DNA of 64,000 nucleotides from Actinoplanes sp. SE50/110 (lineage in GTDB: Bacteria; Actinomycetota; Actinomycetes; Mycobacteriales; Micromonosporaceae): contig NZ_LT827010.1 of the NCBI RefSeq assembly GCF_900119315.1, forward strand, positions 1,316,501 through 1,380,500, written 5' to 3'. The number at the start of each line of letters is the position of its first letter. Positions within the stretch are counted from its first letter, which is position 1. Below the pieces are notes generated by a model, which ran no database searches, had not been told where the DNA came from, and saw only the letters and a program-made list of their open reading frames with translations. The position numbers and the translations under genes were made by a program. Shown here in pieces: positions 7,629-13,642 of this stretch.

Positions 7629-7785
7629 GATGCCGGTGTGCCCAGTGTCCCCGGGCCTCACCCATCGCCTGCACGGAATACCGTTCGGCTGGAGCCGTGC
7701 TGAGCCACTCGCCGCGAGGCGACCTGCACACCGGCATCTAACGTCTCGCGCGTCCCCGGGGAGCCCCCCGGGGACGCGTCTTTTT
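7629..7785 (+). ncRNA. Candidate structured small RNA, unnamed
   Basis: No plausible reading frame lies here, but the RNA would be highly structured. A perfect 12-bp closing stem pairs 7629-7640 (GATGCCGGTGTG) with 7727-7738. Inside it are hairpins ACGG-AATA-CCGT (7673-7684), CGGC-TGGA-GCCG (7686-7697) and TCGCC-GCGA-GGCGA (7709-7722), the last with a GNRA tetraloop. A terminator follows at 7749-7785. An alternative pairing GCACGG (7671-7676) with CCGTGC (7695-7700) would enclose the first two hairpins. I do not recognise it as 6S, SRP, tmRNA, RNase P or 6C RNA. It could instead be a terminated leader of the GAF-ANTAR gene about 95 nt downstream. Confidence 0.6.
7749..7785 (+). terminator. 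Intrinsic terminator of the small RNA
   Basis: A 13-bp perfect stem (7749-7761 with 7766-7778), a 4-nt loop AGCC, and then TCTTTTT. It is a textbook Rho-independent terminator. No protein-coding gene precedes it on this strand for over 400 bp, which is why an RNA gene is proposed. Confidence 0.9.
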
Positions 7786-7880
7786 CCACGTTCGGGGCCG
7801 AGTGGGTTTAAACGGGCAAGACCCCCCGATCGGGGCACCGTAACGAGCCGAACGCGGATCGACATGGCAGTATCCGTCGA

Positions 7881-8711
7881 GTGTCAGTACCGCAACGTCG
7901 CGTACCGGCCGCCCAGCGCGGCATCCGGAACCGCCGGCGCGCCACCCTGGGTGGCGGCACCCCGCCCGGCCAGGCCCGCAGGCTCGTCGCCGGCCGGCGG
8001 CCCCGGCACACCTCCACGGCGGCGGCCGCCGCGCCGCACCCGGTCGAGCTGGCCGGGCTGCTACACGAGGTCAGCGTCCGGCTGCTGACCGCCGACACGG
8101 TCCGCTCCGCACTCGACCGGCTGGCCGGGCTCACCGTCGCCGCACTGCCCGGTGCGGTCCGCTGCTCGGTCGCGCTGATCAGCGAGGGCGGACCGATCAC
8201 CGTCGCCGCCGCCGGGTCCGCCGGCGAGACGTCCGACGCGCGGCAGTACGCCGACGGCAGCGGTCCCGGGCTGGAGGCGGCCCGCACCCGGACCCTGGTC
8301 ACCAGCGAGGATCTGGGGGCCGACGACCGTTGGCCGGAGCTGTCCGGCCCGGCCCGCGCGGACGGCATCGTGGCGGTCGCGTCGGTTCCCCTCGACGTCC
8401 GCCGGCACGCGGTCGGCGCGCTCACCGTCGGGCTCGGCGCGCCCGGTCCGGTCGCGCCGGAGGTGCTGCTCACCGTGATGGCGGTGGCCGGCCAGGCCGA
8501 GGTGCTGATCGGCGAGCTGCACCGGCGGGAGGCACTGACCGAGGGCGCCGCGGTCGACCGGGCGGTCGGCGTGATCATTGCCCAGCGCGGCTGCGGCGTG
8601 CAGGAGGCGTACCGGATCCTGCACGACAGCGCGCAGCGGCTCGGCCTGGACCGGGTCACGGTCGCCGAGCGGCTGGTCGCCGCCGCTGCCCGCGACCGCG
8701 ACCAGTCCTGA
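7881..8711 (+). CDS. GAF-ANTAR regulatory protein
   Basis: The protein has about 276 residues from GTG 7881. Residues 1-50 are Arg/Ala-rich and may not all be translated. A GAF sensor domain follows (about 55-200, with GLTVAALPGAVRCSVALIS and the WPELSGPARADGI...SVPL pattern). A C-terminal ANTAR RNA-binding domain follows that (about 215-270, AVGVIIAQRGCGVQEAYRIL and LGLDRVTVAERLV). ANTAR proteins bind paired hairpins in mRNA and prevent termination. The signal read by the GAF domain is unknown. A terminated structured RNA lies directly upstream. The start codon is uncertain. Confidence 0.9.
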   Translation: MSVPQRRVPAAQRGIRNRRRATLGGGTPPGQARRLVAGRRPRHTSTAAAAAPHPVELAGLLHEVSVRLLTADTVRSALDRLAGLTVAALPGAVRCSVALISEGGPITVAAAGSAGETSDARQYADGSGPGLEAARTRTLVTSEDLGADDRWPELSGPARADGIVAVASVPLDVRRHAVGALTVGLGAPGPVAPEVLLTVMAVAGQAEVLIGELHRREALTEGAAVDRAVGVIIAQRGCGVQEAYRILHDSAQRLGLDRVTVAERLVAAAARDRDQS

Positions 8712-8848
8712 CCCGTCACCCGTCACCCGTCCGCTGCCGCGACCGCGACCGCTACCAGTCCTGACCCGTCATCCGCCCGCCGCTGTTGCCCGCGACCGGC
8801 GCTGACCTGTCAGCCGCCCGCTGCCGCTGCCCGCGACCGCTCCTGACT
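8680..8848. repeat. Imperfect tandem copies of the end of the ANTAR gene
   Basis: The last bases of the gene (GCTGCCCGCGACCGCGACC...CCTGACCCGTCA) recur three more times with changes after the stop codon, at steps of roughly 40-55 bp. This looks like slippage or unequal duplication of the 3' end. No open frame runs through all copies. Confidence 0.7.
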
Positions 8849-8855
8849 TCTCGCC

Positions 8856-9164
8856 TCAGTCCTGCTTGGTGACGTGCTGGATGACCTCGAATTCGAGGAG
8901 GGAGGCGCCGGAGGCCACCGGCTTGGCGCGCTCGCCGGCGTGGGCAGCCTTGGCGCTGCCCTGCGACCAGTTCTGGAAGGCCTCCTCGGACTCCCACTTC
9001 GTGTAGACGAAGTACCGGTTGTCGCCGGCGACCGGGCGCAGCAGTTCGAAGGCGAGGAAGCCGGGCTCGTTCTCGACCGCCCCGTGCCGGGCGGCGAACC
9101 GCTTCTCCAGCTCGGGGCCGGCGCCCTCGGGGACCTCAATCGCGTTGATCTTCACAACAGCCAT
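8856..9164 (-). CDS. Antibiotic biosynthesis monooxygenase (ABM)-domain protein
   Basis: A 102-residue single-domain protein with the ferredoxin-like ABM fold pattern: VVKINAIEVPEGAGPELEKRF, then the central NEPGFLAFELLRP and the aromatic strand YFVYTKWESEEAFQNW. Family members include haem-degrading monooxygenases (IsdG/MhuD-like) and quinone-forming oxygenases; which applies here cannot be decided. A likely -10 (TAGCGT) lies 6 nt ahead of the ATG, so the mRNA is probably leaderless. Separated from the MFS gene by a terminator. Confidence 0.85.
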   Translation of the reverse strand: MAVVKINAIEVPEGAGPELEKRFAARHGAVENEPGFLAFELLRPVAGDNRYFVYTKWESEEAFQNWSQGSAKAAHAGERAKPVASGASLLEFEVIQHVTKQD

Positions 9165-9201
9165 GCGGTCACGCTACCGGTGGTTCCTAAGCGTCCCCAC
9201 G

Positions 9202-9255
9202 GCAAAACCGATTGGGGGTACGAACGGCGCGCGCCGTGCGTACCCCCGAATCGGT
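9202..9255 (-). terminator. Terminator of the marR-MFS operon
   Basis: A long hairpin: 9207-9213 pairs with 9249-9255, 9214-9222 with 9239-9247, and an inner ACGGC-GCGC-GCCGT. It is followed on the minus strand by TTTTGC. It lies 12 bp past the MFS stop codon. Confidence 0.85.
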
Positions 9256-9266
9256 GACCTGTCGGG

Positions 9267-10964
9267 TCAGTGAGCGAAACCTTCGGTGCCGGCCTTGACC
9301 CCCGCGGTGCCCTGATCGGCGCCGGAGGCGTCGCCCTGGGCCGCCGCGTCATCGGCCCGCTGCTGCTGGGCGGAGCGCATGGCGAGCGGAATCTCCGGCA
9401 GGAAGAAGACGATCACCAGGCCGACCAGCATGATTGCGAAGGCGAGCAGATAGACCACGTGGACGCTGTCCGAGAAGCCCACCTTGAACGGGTGCGCGAC
9501 CACGTCGGTCAGCTTGTTGATGAACGACGTGTCGCTCAGCCCGCCACCGCCCTGCGCCTGCTTGAGCAGCTGCTGCTGGGTCGGGTCGGCCGCGGCCTTG
9601 AGGAACTCCGGATTCTTCGCGGCGTCCGCGTACGCGTCCCTGATGTTGCCCGGGAGCACGTTGAACAGCACCGACAGGAACACCGCGGTGCCCATCGTGC
9701 CGCCCATCGAGCGGAAGAAGGTGACCGCGCCGGTGGCGACGCCGATCTCCCGCGGGGAGACCGCGTTCTGCACCGCGGTGATCATCGGCTGCATGTTGCC
9801 GCCCAGGCCGAGGCCCATCAGCACCATGATCAGCATGGTGCGCCACAGCGGCGTGTCCGCGCCGACCAGGGAGAACAGGAACAGCGCGATGACCATGAAG
9901 GTGCTGCCGAGGATCGGGAAGATCCGGTAGCGGCCGGTCCGGGCGATCAGCTGACCGGCGATGATCGAGCCGGACATGATGCCGAACACGAACGGGATCA
10001 TCTGCAGGCCGGCCATGGTGGCCGAGGACCCCTTGACGATCTGCAGGTACAGCGGGACGGTCATCAGACCGCCGAACATCGCGATGCCCAGGATCGTACT
10101 GGCCCCGGTGCCGACCGCGATCGTGCGGTTGCCGAACAGTCGCAACGGCAGCAGCGCCTCGTCCTTGTAGGCCCGCTCGGCGATCACGAAGGAGATCAGG
10201 CCGACCACGCCGATCACGTAGCAGAGGATCGAGCGGCCGGAGTCCCAGCCCCAGGTGCGCCCCTGCTCGGCCACGGTCAGCAGCGGCACCAGACCGACGA
10301 TCAGCGCGACCGCGCCCGGCCAGTCGATCCGGTGGTTGACCCGGGTGTGCGGCAGGTGCAGCACCTTGGCGACCACCGCCATCGCGGCGATGCCGATCGG
10401 CACGTTCAGGTAGAACACCCAGCGCCAGCCGTCCACCCAGAGCAGCTGGTCGGCGCCGGCGAAGAACCCGCCGAGGATCGGGCCGAGGACGCTCGCGGTG
10501 CCGAAGACGGCCAGGAAGAAGCCCTGGTATTTGGCGCGCTCACGGGGCGGCACGATGTCACCGATGATGGCCAGGGCCAGCGACATCAGGCCGCCGGCGC
10601 CGATGCCCTGGATCGCCCGGAAGGCGGCCAGCTCGTACATGTTCTGGGAGAGGCCGCAGAGCATCGAGCCGACGATGAAGATGCCGATGGCGAACAGGAA
10701 GAACGGCCGACGGCCGTAGATGTCGGACAACTTGCCGTACAGCGGGGTGGAGATCGTCGAGGTGATCAGGAAGGCCGTGGTGGCCCAGGCCTGCAGGTCG
10801 AAGCCGTTGAGGTCGTCGGCGATGGTCCGGGTCGCCGTGGCCATGATGGTCTGATCCAGGGCGGCGAGGAACATGCCCATCATCAGGCCGGCGAGGATCG
10901 TGAGGATCTGCCGGTGGGTGAATTCCGCGGCCGGTCTCGCGGCCGTCGGGGTGGGGTGGCTCAC
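9267..10964 (-). CDS. DHA2-family (EmrB/QacA) drug:H+ antiporter
   Basis: A 565-residue MFS transporter with 14 membrane segments. The motif A loop GKLSDIYGRRPFF follows helix 2. DQTIMATATRTIADDL in helix 1 is the DHA2 D1 motif. A long extracytoplasmic loop (about residues 430-475, rich in Ala and Gln) lies before the last helices, and the C-terminal tail is cytosolic. Such proteins export cationic drugs or lipophilic compounds. It starts at GTG 10964, overlapping the stop of the marR gene (GTGA), so translation is coupled and the regulator probably controls the pump. Confidence 0.95.
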   Translation of the reverse strand: MSHPTPTAARPAAEFTHRQILTILAGLMMGMFLAALDQTIMATATRTIADDLNGFDLQAWATTAFLITSTISTPLYGKLSDIYGRRPFFLFAIGIFIVGSMLCGLSQNMYELAAFRAIQGIGAGGLMSLALAIIGDIVPPRERAKYQGFFLAVFGTASVLGPILGGFFAGADQLLWVDGWRWVFYLNVPIGIAAMAVVAKVLHLPHTRVNHRIDWPGAVALIVGLVPLLTVAEQGRTWGWDSGRSILCYVIGVVGLISFVIAERAYKDEALLPLRLFGNRTIAVGTGASTILGIAMFGGLMTVPLYLQIVKGSSATMAGLQMIPFVFGIMSGSIIAGQLIARTGRYRIFPILGSTFMVIALFLFSLVGADTPLWRTMLIMVLMGLGLGGNMQPMITAVQNAVSPREIGVATGAVTFFRSMGGTMGTAVFLSVLFNVLPGNIRDAYADAAKNPEFLKAAADPTQQQLLKQAQGGGGLSDTSFINKLTDVVAHPFKVGFSDSVHVVYLLAFAIMLVGLVIVFFLPEIPLAMRSAQQQRADDAAAQGDASGADQGTAGVKAGTEGFAH

Positions 10965-11446
10965 GCGTTCTCCCGTGGTGGTGCGCCGAGGTCGGTGCGC
11001 AGCAGCGCCTCGACGGACGTGTTGAATTCTTCGAAGAGCTGGACGAAAGTGTCGACCCGGTCGGCCGGCCAGTCGTTCAGCGCGCGTTCGAGCAGGGCGG
11101 TGCGAGCGGCGCCCAGGCGCGCACAGGCGTCCTGGCCGGTCTCGGTGACCGCCAGCCGGGAGGCCCGGCCGTCCGCCGGATCGGCCTCCCGCCGGGCCAG
11201 GCCGGCCTTGACCAGCTGGGCGACCTGACGGCTGATCGTCGACGGGTCGGCCTGTTTGAGCTCGGCCAGATCGGTGACCCGCATCGGGCCCATCGCCCGC
11301 AAGGGCAGCAGCAGCATCAACGCGGAGAACTCGGCGCCGAGATCCTCCGTTTTGAGCATGCCTCGGAAACGCTGTCCCATCCGGATGAACCGGATGATTT
11401 CGTCGGACAGTCGTGCGGTGCTCGAGATGCTCTGCTGTTCTTGCAC
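10961..11446 (-). CDS. MarR-family transcriptional regulator
   Basis: A 161-residue winged-helix protein. The recognition helix region is DLAELKQADPSTISRQVAQLVKAG, followed by the wing ADPADGRASRLAVTETG. The start is set at GTG 11446, with AGGA 10 bp upstream, because codons further upstream overlap the promoter. It forms an operon with the downstream drug exporter, the usual MarR-pump pairing. A palindrome ACAAGTTGT lies about 45 bp upstream and may be its operator. Confidence 0.9.
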   Translation of the reverse strand: MQEQQSISSTARLSDEIIRFIRMGQRFRGMLKTEDLGAEFSALMLLLPLRAMGPMRVTDLAELKQADPSTISRQVAQLVKAGLARREADPADGRASRLAVTETGQDACARLGAARTALLERALNDWPADRVDTFVQLFEEFNTSVEALLRTDLGAPPRENA

Positions 11447-11490
11447 GTGATTGCCGTCCTCATGGGCGCCGGGGACAATACGTGTAGCGT

Positions 11491-11499
11491 ACAAGTTGT
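11491..11499. promoter_or_regulatory. Possible MarR operator
   Basis: ACAA-G-TTGT is a perfect short palindrome in the intergenic space between the marR start and the methyltransferase stop. A second imperfect repeat TACG-N5-CGTA lies at 11479-11491. MarR proteins usually bind such dyads over their own promoter. This rests on position and symmetry only. Confidence 0.35.
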
Positions 11500-11533
11500 T
11501 GCGTGGATCAGGCATCCGGGTTTCGTGCGGGGT

Positions 11534-12133
11534 TCAGCGCATCCGCCACACCCCGGTGCGGAGTTCACCGGTCTCCTCCAGGCTCTCCGGGACCGGCACC
11601 ACATAGTCGGTGACGAGCGTGAAGAGTCTCTCCGGGAAATACCCACGCCCGGGGTCCCCAACCAGCACCGTGGCGCCTTCCCGGCGGAAGGCGCGCAACT
11701 GTGCGGTGATCAGCGGGGCGACCGTCGGGCTGTAATAGACGTCACCGGCCAGCACCAGATCGGGCGAGGACACCGCGGAAGCCAGGGTGAGCGCGTTGGC
11801 CGCGGCGTTGCGGTGTGCGGCGGCGACCGCGGCGGGATCGATGTCGGAGGCGGCCACCTCGGCGGCGCCGCAGCGGGCCGCGGCGATCGCCGCCACCCCG
11901 GAGCCGGTGGCCAGATCGAGCACCCGGCGGCCGGCCGCCTCGGCGGGATGATCCAGCAGGTAGCGGGCCAGGGCCTGGCCGCCGGCCCAGACGAACGCCC
12001 AGAACGGCGGCGGGGTGTCGCTGTGGAACTCGCCGCCGGTCAGATCGAACAGGCCGAGCGGAGCGTCGACCAGGTGGAGCGAGATCTCCGGGGCGAGCGG
12101 GACCGGGAGCAGAGCGGTCGGAGCGTCGAGCAC
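11534..12133 (-). CDS. Class I SAM-dependent methyltransferase, Nnt1/METTL-like
   Basis: A 199-residue protein. PPFWAFVWAGGQALARYL near residue 43 and the SAM-binding motif VLDLATGSGVAAIAA are followed by ASDIDPAAVAAA (motif II). This set is typical of the nicotinamide N-methylase / lysine-methyltransferase-like group; the substrate is not known. It stands alone between the marR and SARP-like genes on the same strand. ATG or internal starts are possible; 12133 retains the full N-terminal helix. Confidence 0.85.
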   Translation of the reverse strand: MLDAPTALLPVPLAPEISLHLVDAPLGLFDLTGGEFHSDTPPPFWAFVWAGGQALARYLLDHPAEAAGRRVLDLATGSGVAAIAAARCGAAEVAASDIDPAAVAAAHRNAAANALTLASAVSSPDLVLAGDVYYSPTVAPLITAQLRAFRREGATVLVGDPGRGYFPERLFTLVTDYVVPVPESLEETGELRTGVWRMR

Positions 12134-12181
12134 CCGGCGATTGTGCGCCCGTCCGCCGCCCGGTGCGCGGGAATTACCCGA

Positions 12182-12658
12182 TCAGGCGGCGGTGGCGGTG
12201 AGTCGCCGCTTGGCGTCGTACTTCGCCCGCAGCTCGGCGGCCCAGGCGGCGTCCTCGTCCTCCAGCAGCGGGCGGGCGGCCACGTACGACGCGGCGGTCA
12301 GCGGGCGGGCGGCCCGCTCCGGGGTGCGGCCCTCGGCGGCGGCCAGCAGCTTCTCGAAGGTGGCGACATCGACCCGGACGCGCTCGGTGTCCAGGTGGTA
12401 GCTCCCGTGCCGGCCGACGACCACCGAGTCACGGCCGCTGGCGCCCGGCTCCAGCCGGTCCCGCAGCACGCGGAGATCCGCCTTCACCGTGGCGGGCGGT
12501 GCGCCGAGCAGGTCGGACAGCTCCACAAGGGACTGCTCGCCGTGCAGCGCCAGCAGCGCGAGCAACTGGCGCGGGCGGTCACCGCCGAAGTCGTCGCCCG
12601 CCAGGCGGATGCCCCGGGTGCGAACTTCGATGCGGCCGAAGAGCTGGATGTCGTACAT
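12182..12658 (-). CDS. SARP-like DNA-binding protein, short form
   Basis: A 158-residue protein. It begins with the OmpR/PhoB-type winged-helix pattern of SARP regulators: MYDIQLFGRIEVR, FGGDRPRQLLALLALHGEQ, LSDLLGAPPATVKADLRVLRDRLEP and a beta hairpin. It then continues with a short helical part (FEKLLAAAEG...ARPLLEDEDAAWAAELR) resembling the start of a bacterial transcriptional activation domain. It has no ATPase or TPR module, so it is a small stand-alone SARP-type activator. Start 12658 begins directly at the domain. It is divergent from the response regulator gene, 212 bp away. Confidence 0.8.
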   Translation of the reverse strand: MYDIQLFGRIEVRTRGIRLAGDDFGGDRPRQLLALLALHGEQSLVELSDLLGAPPATVKADLRVLRDRLEPGASGRDSVVVGRHGSYHLDTERVRVDVATFEKLLAAAEGRTPERAARPLTAASYVAARPLLEDEDAAWAAELRAKYDAKRRLTATAA

Positions 12659-12870
12659 GATGCAGAATCGTGGCGACCCCCGCCGCCGGTCGGCAAGCCC
12701 CAATGCGGGGGGTCGCCTCGGCCGAAAGACTGGTCATCCCGACCGCTCGGGTGGCAACCTGACGTCGCCGTGGCACAACGGCCGTCTGTTGGTAGGGCGG
12801 GCGACATGGCGGGTAGTCCTTAGACTGCGCGGGGCCCGCCGGGCCGGACCGCTGACGGAGGATGGTGCAC

Positions 12871-13527
12871 ATGGGGAACGACGAGGCGATCCGGGTGCTC
12901 GTCGTCGACGGTCACCAGACCTTTGCCGAGCTGCTCGGACACGCCCTGGCCGGGCAGCCCGACCTGCAGTGGGTGGGGCACGCGCGGACCGGCCAGGAGG
13001 CGTTGCACCTCGCGTCCGAGCTGTCACCCGACGTCATCCTGCTCGACCCGGAACTGTCCGATGCGGACGGCATCGCCATCGCGCAGCTGATCCGGGTCCG
13101 CCAACCCGACGTGCGTGTGGTGATCCTCACGGCCCGTGAGGACCAGGGGCTGATCAGCCGGGCCACCACCTTCGGCGCGGCCGGCTACATCTCCAAGAAC
13201 GGCGCGCTCGCCGAGGTGCTCAACGCGCTGCGGACCGCGCACGGCGGCGGGATGACCGTCTCCACCGACATCATGGCCCGGCTGCTGCGCAGCACCCCGC
13301 CGGTGTCGGTGACCCGCGAGGGCGGGCTGACCGCGCGTGAGGACGAGGTGCTGCAGCTGATGGCCACCGGGCTCGACGCCCGGGCGGTGGCCCGGCGGCT
13401 CGGCATCAGCGTGCACACCTGCCGCGGCTACCAGAAGTCGGTGCTGGCCAAGCTCGGCGCGCACTCCCAGCTGGAAGCGGTGGCGATCGCCACCCGGCGC
13501 GGTCTCGTCCGTCCGGACCATCGGTGA
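12871..13527 (+). CDS. LuxR/NarL-family response regulator with atypical receiver
   Basis: A 218-residue protein with an N-terminal receiver and a C-terminal LuxR-type HTH (LTAREDEVLQLMATGLDARAVARRLGISVHTC). The phospho-acceptor Asp is present in LLDPELSDADG. The acidic pocket normally reading D-D is VVDGHQ here, so one acidic residue is replaced by Gly. That often goes with non-canonical or phosphorylation-independent receivers. No histidine kinase gene is adjacent. The ATG at 12871 has GGAGG 9 bp upstream; the ATG at 12862 lacks spacing and is rejected. Confidence 0.9.
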   Translation: MGNDEAIRVLVVDGHQTFAELLGHALAGQPDLQWVGHARTGQEALHLASELSPDVILLDPELSDADGIAIAQLIRVRQPDVRVVILTAREDQGLISRATTFGAAGYISKNGALAEVLNALRTAHGGGMTVSTDIMARLLRSTPPVSVTREGGLTAREDEVLQLMATGLDARAVARRLGISVHTCRGYQKSVLAKLGAHSQLEAVAIATRRGLVRPDHR

Positions 13528-13577
13528 AATAACCGAACGGGCTCATCCGCGGACGCCTGCTTTCCGTATTCCTTTGC

Positions 13578-13598
13578 GGGCGCCGAGTGACGGCGCCC
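13578..13598 (+). terminator. Probable terminator of the response regulator gene
   Basis: GGGCGCC (13578-13584) pairs with GGCGCCC (13592-13598) across a 7-nt loop, 50 bp past the stop. There is no T tract, as is common at this GC content. Confidence 0.45.
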
Positions 13599-13642
13599 AC
13601 GGGCGTCGCGGTAACGGCGCCGCAGGGGAAAGGACAGCGGCC

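Noticed and set aside
7803..7840. SigB-type promoter at GTTTAAACGGGC before the GAF-ANTAR gene
   Set aside because: No GGGTAT/GGGTAC element at the right distance.
9202..9255. Long hairpin considered as an RNA gene
   Set aside because: It lies right behind the MFS stop and ends in TTTT on the minus strand, so it is best explained as that operon's terminator.
13574..13642. Upstream TTG start for the repeat-bearing membrane protein
   Set aside because: It would overlap the terminator-like hairpin at 13578-13598; GTG 13643 has a well-placed AAGGAC.
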